Source: Lachnospiraceae bacterium XBD2001
GTDB taxonomy: Bacteria; Bacillota; Clostridia; Lachnospirales; Lachnospiraceae
Assembly: GCA_900116395.1 (NCBI GenBank)
Contig: FPAN01000005.1
Location: 62,001-126,000 of the forward strand
Direction: 5' to 3'
DNA: 64,000 bases
Position numbers and translations under genes: made by a program. The notes under the pieces are model-generated. The model ran no database searches. It saw nothing but the letters and a program-made list of their open reading frames with translations, and was not told where the DNA came from. Shown in pieces: positions 34,157 to 42,301 of this stretch; position 1 is the stretch's first letter; each line of letters opens with the position of its first letter.

Positions 34157-37111
34157 TTATTTGGTTTTATCAATTGTCTGTGCAGCTTTCTTCTGCTGAT
34201 GCTTACGATACATGGTGTATCCGGTTCCGCCTAAGAGTGCGATGATGAGTAACCACCACCATCCCATGATGGTGTTTGCTTCTGTTACATCGTCTAAGGT
34301 CATGTTAGCCAAGGATGCTTGAACATCATCTGCAGTTACATTGTTATTATTATCAAGCTGTACGTTAGCCTGTGGTGTTGCTACGTCTGCTCCCGGAACA
34401 AATGCCGGAGCTGCTGCGGCTACTCCTGCTCCAGGAACTGCTGCTAATACCGGAGTTGCTGCCACTACAGGTGCTGCTCCTGCTGCGGCTGGTGCTGCAG
34501 GTGCCGGCGTCAAAGCTAAGATTCTAGCGTCGCGCTCAGTCAAGAGGGCTGCCAACTGGCCTGTGATACCCTTCAATGTTTCTTCTGCTTCCGTCATGTC
34601 TCTCTCTGCCTGCTCAAGTGCTACGGTAAGCTCTGCCTGAAGTGCAATCTGGTTCGCATCTAAGCCTGCAACCTTAGCCTGCTCCTTCAATGCATCGATG
34701 GATTTCTGAATTGCATTTACCTTCTTTTCTGCAGTTTCGTATGCTTCCTTAGCAGCCTTTGCCTGATCACGAACCGTTGCATATGCAGCCTTCTTGTCAT
34801 TATGTGCCTGTAAGAAATCTGCTAATCCCTGATCTGTTTTCTCGACCATGATTACATCATTCGGATCCAGCGTCTTCTGGTACTTATCCCACGCCTTATT
34901 ACCAAACATGCCTTCAGTCTGAAGATGCTGTAACTTCGCAGACTCATAAGTAGTTGTAGCGATTGTCTGATTCGGCAATGTCTCTGTGCTCTGAGTGGTG
35001 TAATTCACTGCATTGTATGCGTACAATGTTGTAGCATTTCCTGTTTGAACGTTGGTTGCTTCCTTCTTATTTACACTTACACCGGCAATGCTTGGATTAA
35101 CACTTGCGATTGCTGTGTTCGCGTTTTCCTTTGCCTTGGAATCTGCAGAAGCACCATCCTTGGTTGTAACCTGTCCTGCACTTAAACCTGCCTTCTTGAA
35201 GGTAACGGTGATTACGCTATGTTCGTTGTCCTTTACAGTCCATGTTCTTTTTTGGCTGATTGGAACCCACAGCTGATTTGTCGATAGTTCTACGCCACTT
35301 GTATTAACCTCTTGGGTCAAAGTATAGCCCGCATCTTTTATGATATTTTCTATGTCTTCTTTCAAGAGAGCTCTAACTTCGGCTTTTTCTTTTACATCAT
35401 TATCGAATGCAATTGCCTGAATCTTCTTGCTCCATCCCTTAATATTAATCGTTGCCGTAAATACAGCATCATAGGTTACATCACTTGTGGTCTCATAAGA
35501 AGTTTCAACAGTAACATCGCCTAATACGGATTCACCCTCAGCAAGACCATTTGCAATTGCTGTATTCGCAGCTTCAATTGCAGCGTCTGCGCTTTCGTAT
35601 GTGTAACCACTAGCGCTTAACGTCTTCTCTGTCTTTGTAACCTTAGTTACATCACCGGTTACCGTCTTAACAACCTGGCCATCTGCTTTAACAGAATAGG
35701 TTGCTTCCTCGTTACTAATGGATGTTTCAACCGTTACATTTCCATTTGTTTCAGTGCCTTCTGTTACAACAGGAATTGCAACAGCTTCCCCTTCGTTCAA
35801 AAGGATATACTTGTCTCCATCGATGGTATGAACATCATAGGTCTGGTTTCCTACCTGAATAACGCTCTTGCCATTCACTATTTTCTCTTCATAAAACTTT
35901 GTACCGCCTTCTTTTTTTACATAACGGTACAAATCAATCTTCTCATAGTTCTTCTCGAAGATAATAAGATCACCGGTCTTCTTGTCCCACTTATAGTTCA
36001 GATATACGACATGAGTCTCCGTCTCTCCGTCTTCGTTCACCGTCGTATAAGTTGCCTTATAATTATGAGCACCACCATCATAGCTTATGGTCTTACCAAC
36101 TTCCTTCTCACCGGTTATTCCATCATAATCCCATGCTACCAGCGTTCCACCCAAAACTGACGGAATATAGTATTCTCTGGCAATTGCTTCAAAAATCGGC
36201 TTTTCACCATTCTTATAATCCTTAGGATTACGCTTAGCCTGGGCATCCAGAATCGCCTGTGCACCTGCACCGGCTGTAGCCAAAGCTTCACGCTTTGCTT
36301 CTGCAGCTGCTTCCAACTCTGTTGCCAACTGCTTCGCTGCTGCGAGCTCTGTCTTCGCATCTTCTAAGTTCTCAGATGCATTCGCAACTGCCTCGTCATA
36401 ACGCTCCTGTGCAGCCTGAATGACAGCGTTGTTATCGTTTATCTTCTGCAGAATCGCATCATATTCAGCAGACTTCTCATTAAACTCTGCCTGTGCAGCG
36501 TCTGCAATTGCAACTGCCTGGGCGTATGCAGCATCGGTATCCGTCGTTGTAGTTGCATTGTTCATCGCATCTCTTCTAGCTGCGAAATCACTTGCTGCGG
36601 TACTCATATCTGCATTCAGCTCAGATGCTACATTTCCTGCATCTGTGATATATCCGTTATTCTGTGTCTCTGCAGCATCAGCCTTAGTATTGGCATCCTT
36701 CATATCAGAGATATTCTGAGCCAAATCGCTAAGTTCACCTTCTGCTGCGTCTTCTTTGCCTTCCGCCGGGATCTGTGCGGTCGGAAGTGATGTAATGGCA
36801 TCCTGACCCATCTGTGCATTAGAAGCAAGAGCGGTTTCCATCTTATCGTTGGCGCCCTGATCAGCTTCCTCTTCAGCCTCAGAATTTCTTACGGCCTTCT
36901 GTGCATCTGCAACTGCCTCGGATGCGTCCTGAATCTCCTGCTTCTCCGTCGTTGTATCATCTGCAGGCTTTATATCTTCTACTGTCGGCTGTGCATCGCT
37001 GCTTACAACGTCCGCGTCAGCTGCCAATGTTGCCATAGGGGTCGTTGCCATCACTGCTGCCATTCCAACAGATGCAATTTTAATTGTTCCTTCAACCAGT
37101 TTCTTACTCAT
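34157..37111 (-). CDS. Large secreted, membrane-anchored surface protein, paralog 2
   Basis: A 984-residue paralog of the protein encoded downstream, same layout: signal peptide ending ATLAADAD (about 30 residues), Ala-rich coiled coil (about 40-290), beta-rich middle with matching segments (VVYLNYKWDKKTGDLIIFEK; TGDVTKVTKTEKTL), second coiled coil, Ala/Pro spacer, and tail ANTIMGWWWLLIIALLGGTG ending TIDKTK. The middle regions have diverged far more than the two ends, as expected for exposed surfaces. The ATG at 37111 is chosen: GGAGG lies 8 bases upstream and the longer frame to 37135 overlaps it. Possible roles are an S-layer-like or adhesive stalk; not shown. Confidence 0.85.
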   Translation of the reverse strand: MSKKLVEGTIKIASVGMAAVMATTPMATLAADADVVSSDAQPTVEDIKPADDTTTEKQEIQDASEAVADAQKAVRNSEAEEEADQGANDKMETALASNAQMGQDAITSLPTAQIPAEGKEDAAEGELSDLAQNISDMKDANTKADAAETQNNGYITDAGNVASELNADMSTAASDFAARRDAMNNATTTTDTDAAYAQAVAIADAAQAEFNEKSAEYDAILQKINDNNAVIQAAQERYDEAVANASENLEDAKTELAAAKQLATELEAAAEAKREALATAGAGAQAILDAQAKRNPKDYKNGEKPIFEAIAREYYIPSVLGGTLVAWDYDGITGEKEVGKTISYDGGAHNYKATYTTVNEDGETETHVVYLNYKWDKKTGDLIIFEKNYEKIDLYRYVKKEGGTKFYEEKIVNGKSVIQVGNQTYDVHTIDGDKYILLNEGEAVAIPVVTEGTETNGNVTVETSISNEEATYSVKADGQVVKTVTGDVTKVTKTEKTLSASGYTYESADAAIEAANTAIANGLAEGESVLGDVTVETSYETTSDVTYDAVFTATINIKGWSKKIQAIAFDNDVKEKAEVRALLKEDIENIIKDAGYTLTQEVNTSGVELSTNQLWVPISQKRTWTVKDNEHSVITVTFKKAGLSAGQVTTKDGASADSKAKENANTAIASVNPSIAGVSVNKKEATNVQTGNATTLYAYNAVNYTTQSTETLPNQTIATTTYESAKLQHLQTEGMFGNKAWDKYQKTLDPNDVIMVEKTDQGLADFLQAHNDKKAAYATVRDQAKAAKEAYETAEKKVNAIQKSIDALKEQAKVAGLDANQIALQAELTVALEQAERDMTEAEETLKGITGQLAALLTERDARILALTPAPAAPAAAGAAPVVAATPVLAAVPGAGVAAAAPAFVPGADVATPQANVQLDNNNNVTADDVQASLANMTLDDVTEANTIMGWWWLLIIALLGGTGYTMYRKHQQKKAAQTIDKTK

Positions 37112-37174
37112 TATTCGTTCCTCCTCAATTATCACCTAATCTCCGATTCCCGTCTTCCCCTGTTTGATAATCGC

Positions 37175-37242
37175 ATCATACATGCTAGGAAACTCCATGG
37201 CAATACACTTGGCAAGAACGTCGTTTTTCTGGCATAAACGTC
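37175..37242 (-). promoter_or_regulatory. Promoter with tandem LytTR-like repeats, surface protein paralog 2
   Basis: On the minus strand: GACGTTTATGCCA (37230-37242) and GACGTTCTTGCCA (37210-37222), 20 bp apart, then -35 TTGCCA (37198-37203), 17-base spacer, -10 TATGAT (37175-37180). The distance from the second repeat to the -35 box is the same as for paralog 1, while the DNA between and after the boxes differs. Confidence 0.75.
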
Positions 37243-37299
37243 GGAACTAAACACCGATTTTTCATACATTTTCCTATTGACTGTCTGGATTTTTTCAAA

Positions 37300-37334
37300 C
37301 AAAAAAAGACCACATGCGCATCACATATGGTCTT
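37300..37334 (-). terminator. Terminator after the SulP transporter gene
   Basis: AAGACCACATG / CATATGGTCTT arms (37306-37316, 37324-37334, one mismatch) followed by T8 on the minus strand. Confidence 0.88.
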
Positions 37335-37359
37335 AAATAATCATTCTTATTTGCTATTT

Positions 37360-39015
37360 TTATAAAGAAGCTGCGCGCTCCAACGCATCGTCAATATGAG
37401 CACAGAAGTTGTCGCGGCCAACCTTCTCTACGAAGCCGGCCTTCTCCATGGTCTTCATCGGCTGTGCATTCACGTGGGAAAATACCACCTTCACACCGGC
37501 TTTGTTACAGCGGTTGTAGAGATCTTCCAAGCTCTTCATTGCAGAAGCGTCCAATGCAGGAACTCCACGCATACGGATCACCAGCACGCGGGTGAACTCT
37601 TTTACCGTAATCTCGGAAATCATATCGGTCATTCCGAAGAACATCGGTCCACTGATCTCGTAAACACGAACATGCTTCGGTACGGAACGCATGCTTAAGG
37701 ACTCGGTATCGGTCTCCTCATCGAAGTACTCCCAACCGTGTACGTCTGCCTCGTCGGACATACGCTTCAGGAAGAGGATACCTGCGATGATCATACCTAC
37801 TTCGATTGCTACCACAAGGTCGAAGACTACGGTCAATACGAAGGTGAGTACCAATACGGCGATGTCGCTCTTCGGTGCGGTCTTGCACAGATGAACGAAA
37901 GGTCTCCACTGGCACATGTTATATGCTACCAAGAACAGGATGGATGCGATGGTCGGCATTGGGATTAATCCTGCTACCGGCATCAAAAGAACCAGTACCA
38001 ATACCAGAAGGACTGCATGTACCATTCCGGCTACCGGTGTACGTCCACCGTTCTTGATGTTGGCTGCGGTACGGGCAATGGCGCCTGTTGCAGGGATTCC
38101 GCCGAAAAGAGCTGATGTAATGTTACCTGCTCCCTGTGCAATCAGCTCCATGTTGGAACGATGGTGGGAGTTGATCATTCCGTCTGCTACGACACAAGAT
38201 AACAGAGACTCGATGGCTGCCAATACGGCGATTGTTACCGCATCAGAGAATACCAGCTTCACGTTGCGGATGGTAAAATCCGGAAGACGGAATGCCGGAA
38301 GTCCCGGATGAATCTCGTACAGATCTCCGATGGTATTAACATGAAGGCCGAGGCCGCTTACCATTGCAATACCTGCGATAACTGCAAGCAAGGATCCCGG
38401 GATCTTCTGGGTAATTTTGCTTGGAATCATTGGCCATACAATCTGGATTGCCAAGCATACCAGTCCAACCAATACGGCCATCCAGTTAATGGTTCCGATG
38501 TTGGCTGCAACTGCCTCTACCTTATCGATGGTCTCGATGGTAACTGTTCCGGCCGGATAGGTAAGGCCCAGGAAGTCCTTCCACTGTCCAATGAAAATGG
38601 TGACTGCGATACCGGCGGTAAATCCGGTAGTGATGGTGTATGGAATGAACTTAATGAGGCTTCCCAAACGGCAAAGTCCCATAATAATCAAGAATACACC
38701 GGCAATAACGGTAGCCAGGGCCAATCCGCCCATTCCGTTCTTCGCAACGATTCCTGCAACGATGGTTGCAAATGCTGCGGTCGGACCGGCAATCTGTACG
38801 CGGCTTCCACCCAACAGGGAGATTACAAATCCGGCGAAGATTGCGGTATAGATACCCTCTTCCGGGCCAACACCGGAGGCCAATGCCAAGGCAATGGACA
38901 ACGGCAATGCGATAATTGCTACAATAATTCCGGAAATCACGTCCTTTAAGAACTGTTCCTTCGTATACTGTTTCATATTAGAAAACAGCATCGGCTTCAA
39001 CTTGTCTCGTTTCAT
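37360..39015 (-). CDS. SulP-family anion transporter with STAS domain
   Basis: Inorganic anion (sulfate/bicarbonate-type) permease, 551 residues. Ten or more hydrophobic segments fill residues about 20-425, including the SLC26 signature region LPLSIALALASGVGPEEGIY and GPTAAFATIVAG. A STAS domain occupies about 445-545 (VRGVPALDASAMKSLEDLYN). The ATG at 39015 has AGGAG 5 bases upstream; the TTG/ATG-extended frame to 39033 overlaps it. Substrate is not decidable: no sulfate assimilation genes or carbonic anhydrase lie nearby. It is a single-gene unit. Confidence 0.93.
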   Translation of the reverse strand: MKRDKLKPMLFSNMKQYTKEQFLKDVISGIIVAIIALPLSIALALASGVGPEEGIYTAIFAGFVISLLGGSRVQIAGPTAAFATIVAGIVAKNGMGGLALATVIAGVFLIIMGLCRLGSLIKFIPYTITTGFTAGIAVTIFIGQWKDFLGLTYPAGTVTIETIDKVEAVAANIGTINWMAVLVGLVCLAIQIVWPMIPSKITQKIPGSLLAVIAGIAMVSGLGLHVNTIGDLYEIHPGLPAFRLPDFTIRNVKLVFSDAVTIAVLAAIESLLSCVVADGMINSHHRSNMELIAQGAGNITSALFGGIPATGAIARTAANIKNGGRTPVAGMVHAVLLVLVLVLLMPVAGLIPMPTIASILFLVAYNMCQWRPFVHLCKTAPKSDIAVLVLTFVLTVVFDLVVAIEVGMIIAGILFLKRMSDEADVHGWEYFDEETDTESLSMRSVPKHVRVYEISGPMFFGMTDMISEITVKEFTRVLVIRMRGVPALDASAMKSLEDLYNRCNKAGVKVVFSHVNAQPMKTMEKAGFVEKVGRDNFCAHIDDALERAASL

Positions 39016-39083
39016 ATATACTCCTATTCTCAAAATACAAAAACCGAAACAATTTTACGCCTAGCGTTTTCTCTTTTCAATAT

Positions 39084-39119
39084 AAAAAATGATCCCGGAG
39101 GTATTTTTCCGGGACCATT
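39084..39119 (-). terminator. Terminator after the HIT protein gene
   Basis: TCCCGGA / TCCGGGA core (39093-39099, 39108-39114), extended by four more pairs past one mismatch, with T6 on the minus strand. Confidence 0.88.
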
Positions 39120-39123
39120 GCAA

Positions 39124-39537
39124 TTAATTCATTTTCAGGGTGTCACAGATGTTCTTCATCTCATCATCGGAAAACTCCTCGTGGCTCCAATTCAGGATGT
39201 CCTTGCCACCGTTCCAACGAGGAATCAGATGTACATGAAGGTGAAATACCGTCTGGCCTGCTGCCTCACCATTGTTCTGGAGGATGTTGAATCCGTCGCA
39301 GCCCAGCTTCTCGGTCATATGGGTTGCTACCTTCTTAGCCAGCGGAAGAATCTTGGATGCGGTCGCATCGTCTACTTCGTAGATGTTAGCGAAGTGATTC
39401 TTCGGAAGGATTAGGGCATGTCCGCGGGTAGCAGGACTTGCGTCTAAGATTACCTTGAATTCATCATCTTCATAGATTGCGTTGGTTGGGATATCTCCGT
39501 TGGCCAACTTACAGAAAATACAATTGTCGTCTCTCAT
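39124..39537 (-). CDS. HIT family nucleotide hydrolase
   Basis: A 137-residue histidine-triad protein, HINT-like, that hydrolyses nucleotidyl phosphoramidates or dinucleoside phosphates. The triad is FHLHVHLIP near residues 98-106. CIFCK near the start with a downstream HF and the triad forms the zinc site seen in many bacterial HIT proteins. NILQNNGEAAGQ is the usual nucleotide-binding stretch. It follows the flavodoxin-SCP2 gene by 9 bases and shares its terminator. AGGAGG precedes the ATG. Confidence 0.94.
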   Translation of the reverse strand: MRDDNCIFCKLANGDIPTNAIYEDDEFKVILDASPATRGHALILPKNHFANIYEVDDATASKILPLAKKVATHMTEKLGCDGFNILQNNGEAAGQTVFHLHVHLIPRWNGGKDILNWSHEEFSDDEMKNICDTLKMN

Positions 39538-39546
39538 GTTCCCCTC

Positions 39547-40536
39547 CTAAAAATTAAAAATCGTATCTAACATGCGCAGGGTTGCAAACTGTCCCTTGGC
39601 ACTCATATCTCCTACGGTAAATGCACGCTGGAAGGTCATCCGTCCGGAAGTAATCTCCTCTAGGATGGTGGACTTCATTTTGACAATGACGTCTACGTTC
39701 GATTCCTCGCCGTAATGGCAATCGATCTGGTCCTCACGCACACCCACAAACAGCGGCTGTGCCTGGCCTTCGATAACGAAGGAATACTTGGCTGCGAAGT
39801 TCCGCTGCGGAGTAAAATGTGACTTCAAAACGGAAATCAACTCTACCGAGGTGTCCTCCGTCTGCTGTCCAAGCATATTGCGATAGAGGGAAGACAACTC
39901 CATAATATCTTCCTTCTGCTGCTTCACATAATCATCATCGGATGCGTATACCGACAGCTGCTCGCTCTCCTGCGGGGTCAGCTCTAACTGCTGGGTACGA
40001 AGCACGGACTGCTTCACCGCCTGGTTACTGGTCGGAAGCCCCTTGGTCTTCTGTGAGATGGTGCGGTACAGGTTCTCTGCCTTCTTCTCAATAATATGAA
40101 GATATTCCTTGCTCTTCTCAAAGCTCTCGATATTCTCCACATATCCGCAGAGGCCTGCACACGGCAACCCGCCCAAAATCTCCCAGGCATTCTCTAAGGT
40201 TAAAACGCCTTCCCGCTCGCCGTATGTTGTAGATAAAACAACCGGCTGCATGTAAATCTTGGAGATGCGCTCCTTGTCTCCATAGAGCCAGCAAGCATCC
40301 AAAAACTGGGTCATGTTGCCGCCGATTCCCAGCCATTCTACCGTGGTTGCCAGAATAATACCGTCCGCATCATTCAAGGTTGCCGGCAGGGTAGACACCT
40401 GGTTCTTATATTCATATATGTTGTATCGCTTCACTTCTACACGAAGCTCCGCCAATACTTGTTCCATTTTGGAAATTACGTAGATGGTTGGATCGTCCAA
40501 TACTCCACGTCCACCATAATAGATATTGATTTTCAT
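39547..40536 (-). CDS. Flavodoxin-like domain fused to an SCP2 sterol-carrier domain
   Basis: A 329-residue two-domain protein. Residues 1-165 look like a flavodoxin/NADPH-FMN-reductase fold: MKINIYYGGRG, DADGIILATTVEWLGIGGNM, VVLSTTYGEREG. Residues about 210-329 match the SCP2 lipid-binding fold (YSFVIEGQAQPLFVGVREDQ, EITSGRMTFQRAFTVGDMSA, GQFATLRMLDTIF). The two domains together suggest redox or carrier handling of a hydrophobic molecule, but no substrate is known. The classic FMN phosphate loop at the N terminus is poorly conserved, so flavin binding is uncertain. The ATG at 40536 follows AGGGG by 6 bases. Confidence 0.8.
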   Translation of the reverse strand: MKINIYYGGRGVLDDPTIYVISKMEQVLAELRVEVKRYNIYEYKNQVSTLPATLNDADGIILATTVEWLGIGGNMTQFLDACWLYGDKERISKIYMQPVVLSTTYGEREGVLTLENAWEILGGLPCAGLCGYVENIESFEKSKEYLHIIEKKAENLYRTISQKTKGLPTSNQAVKQSVLRTQQLELTPQESEQLSVYASDDDYVKQQKEDIMELSSLYRNMLGQQTEDTSVELISVLKSHFTPQRNFAAKYSFVIEGQAQPLFVGVREDQIDCHYGEESNVDVIVKMKSTILEEITSGRMTFQRAFTVGDMSAKGQFATLRMLDTIFNF

Positions 40537-40590
40537 CTCTATCCCCTTCCGCAAAATACGTAAGCTTGACTACTACCAAGTATATCAAAG

Positions 40591-40857
40591 TTACTTCATT
40601 GGTACAATCTGAAGCGTATATCCCAATGGCGCCAGTATACGCAAAAGGCTATCTATCCGTGGAGAGTGTTGACTTTTTTCAATCCGCGCAATCGCAGGCT
40701 GCTTCAAATTGCACTTGTTTGCAAGTTCTGCCTGAGACAACCCCTGCTCTTCGCGAATTGCAACCATGGACAAAATCAGCTCTTCTTCCAGTGCAATGAT
40801 TCTTTCCTCTTCCTCCGAAAGATTTAATTCTTGTCGAACTTCTTTCCAGGTACTCAT
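40591..40857 (-). CDS. XRE-family helix-turn-helix regulator (antitoxin-like), apparently autoregulated
   Basis: An 88-residue Cro/C1 protein. The helix-turn-helix is EEQGLSQAELANKCNLKQPA and IARIEKSQHSPRIDSLLRIL (about 36-75). The layout resembles HigA/RelB-like antitoxins, but no toxin gene is beside it: the upstream neighbour is the FHA gene of the Tad operon and the downstream one the flavodoxin-SCP2 gene. Two near-identical palindromes overlap its promoter. It is 54 bases upstream of the next gene and may be cotranscribed with it. AGGAGG sits 8 bases before the ATG. Confidence 0.87.
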   Translation of the reverse strand: MSTWKEVRQELNLSEEEERIIALEEELILSMVAIREEQGLSQAELANKCNLKQPAIARIEKSQHSPRIDSLLRILAPLGYTLQIVPMK

Positions 40858-40858
40858 A

Positions 40859-40897
40859 TCAACCCCTCCTTCGCATATAATCTTCTAATTTATACAA
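40859..40897 (-). CDS. Possible 12-codon leader ORF before the XRE gene
   Basis: A TTG codon lies 5 bases after AAGGAGG and opens a frame of 12 codons (MYKLEDYMRRRG) that stops one base before the XRE ATG. It may be a coupling leader peptide or the remnant C terminus of a lost toxin gene. Coding status is unproven. Confidence 0.3.
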   Translation of the reverse strand: MYKLEDYMRRRG

Positions 40898-40911
40898 TAC
40901 TTCCTCCTTAG

Positions 40912-40955
40912 ATTATAACAAGTTTGTTATAATCATTCAATAACAAATTTGTTAT
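40912..40955 (-). promoter_or_regulatory. XRE promoter overlapped by two palindromic operators
   Basis: Promoter TTGAAT (40935-40940), 17-base spacer, TATAAT (40912-40917) on the minus strand. Operator 1: ATTATAACAA-GT-TTGTTATAAT (40912-40933), covering the -10 box. Operator 2: ATAACAAATTTGTTAT (40940-40955), touching the -35 box and ending 2 bases from the FHA stop. Centres are 25 bp apart. Confidence 0.8.
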
Positions 40956-40957
40956 AA

Positions 40958-42082
40958 TCACACTGCTCGATATGCTACATCCGCAAACAGAATCTGATCC
41001 ATTCGTTGAAGCACATGCGGTTCGTGATAACTCAGAAGTTGCCCGTTACAGTAAGTACCGTTGGTGGAATTTAAGTCCTCTAGGCAAAATTCATCATCTA
41101 CCTTTCGAATTCTTGCATGGTATCGACTAACCCCTGGAAAAGCCAAAACAATCGTATTATCTCCCGGTTTACTGCCAATTGTGATTGTCTCTTGCTCTAA
41201 CAGAATATCCGGGCTTTTGCCTTTCCCCTCGTAAACCAATCGCGTAACTTTCGGTTGCACTATTTCCGACAGCATCTGGGTCTTAGGTTCACACATAGTG
41301 GCCGCATCGAAGACGAAGTCCTCCTCTTCCTTCGGCAGCGGAAACAGCTCTTTCCGCTTGGATACCACACCCCCTAGCAGCTGGTCCTTCCAGTCCGTTA
41401 CCCTCTCCAGAAGGCGCTCCCACAGAGTCAGTTTCTCCTCTTCTTCCGGCTCCCAGACTTCCGCTTCCTCTTCCTCGTAGGCCTGTTGCCGAATCTGGAT
41501 GCAACGGTCCTCCACTTCGGTCACTACCACAGGCTCCGGACGTACTTCCTGCAGGCGTTCCGCTGCCACTGTAATCGAGAACTCTTCCCGCAAGCTCTCC
41601 TCGTAGAGGTCATAACAAATCTTCCGAAGGTCCTCATCCGCATGGTCCACCTCCGCAATCAGATGCTCCGTAACAGACTGGAACTCCCTTCGCATATCCC
41701 GTTCCTTCAGCGGACAGTAACACAGGGACACTTCACAGGTTTCCCCGCTGTGCTCCACAAAGATTCCATCCACAGAAAACAGCACCCGCTCCTGGGCAAT
41801 CAAGTACTCCTCCAACTGGCGGCATGCGTTCCCCAGCGCCTCTAACACCGCCCGCAAATGCTCCTTGGTCACCTTCTCCTGGGTCAGATAATCCCGTAAG
41901 GAACGCTTTCCGGTAATGTCATACCAGTACTGCACCTCCCCATCCAGCTCCGTGGTATGGTAAGGTAAAAAAACGGCAATCTCGTTGTTTGCCAACATTT
42001 TCTCCTCGTATGCTTCCGCCTTCCCACGGCCGGAAGCCACCATATAACTATGTCTTAAATCTCTTTTGTATGTGATTTTCAT
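40958..42082 (-). CDS. FHA-domain protein of the Tad pilus cluster
   Basis: A 374-residue protein with a long N-terminal region (about 1-190) of the type found beside Tad genes in Lachnospiraceae (recalled as DUF6382), a low-complexity acidic/aromatic linker (AYEEEEAEVWEPEEEEK) and a C-terminal FHA domain (about 300-374). The FHA phosphothreonine-binding residues are present: IGSKPGDNTIVLAFPGVSRY, then HARI and LEDLNSTNGTYCNG. It could read Ser/Thr phosphorylation and couple it to pilus assembly, though no kinase gene is in the window. It starts directly at the stop codon of the small TadE-like gene, with AAGGAG inside that gene. Confidence 0.88.
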   Translation of the reverse strand: MKITYKRDLRHSYMVASGRGKAEAYEEKMLANNEIAVFLPYHTTELDGEVQYWYDITGKRSLRDYLTQEKVTKEHLRAVLEALGNACRQLEEYLIAQERVLFSVDGIFVEHSGETCEVSLCYCPLKERDMRREFQSVTEHLIAEVDHADEDLRKICYDLYEESLREEFSITVAAERLQEVRPEPVVVTEVEDRCIQIRQQAYEEEEAEVWEPEEEEKLTLWERLLERVTDWKDQLLGGVVSKRKELFPLPKEEEDFVFDAATMCEPKTQMLSEIVQPKVTRLVYEGKGKSPDILLEQETITIGSKPGDNTIVLAFPGVSRYHARIRKVDDEFCLEDLNSTNGTYCNGQLLSYHEPHVLQRMDQILFADVAYRAV

Positions 42083-42301
42083 TTACTTCTCCTTGTTTGT
42101 AATTGTATCCAGCACTTCTTTGCCGAACTGAATCTGACGGAACCTGGTGGCCGCATCGTCCACCGACTTCGCTGTAGACGCAAGCTCCGTAACCGTCTCC
42201 CGGTAGATATGAAACGTCAGAAGGATCGACGCCATCACGATGCCGATGCAGACCGCCATCACCATGGAGGCCTCCACGGTATAGACCGCTTTTACCCTCA
42301 T
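42083..42301 (-). CDS. Small TadE-like pseudopilin
   Basis: A 72-residue pilin-like protein. The N terminus MRVKAVYTVEASMVMAVCIG has the processing-type motif with Glu at position 10 and a hydrophobic helix (about 11-32), followed by a helical periplasmic-side tail. Such small TadE-type proteins are substrates of the A24 prepilin peptidase encoded immediately upstream. The start at 42301 is set by GGGAGG 6 bases upstream and overlaps the peptidase stop by four bases (ATGA); a longer frame reaching 42706 on this strand is a shadow of that gene. Confidence 0.8.
   Translation of the reverse strand: MRVKAVYTVEASMVMAVCIGIVMASILLTFHIYRETVTELASTAKSVDDAATRFRQIQFGKEVLDTITNKEK

Noticed and set aside
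30815-37111. Repeat-containing or CRISPR-like array suggested by the many GCTGCxxCT units
   Set aside because: These are codon-level repeats of Ala-rich coiled coils in protein genes; there are no regular spacers.
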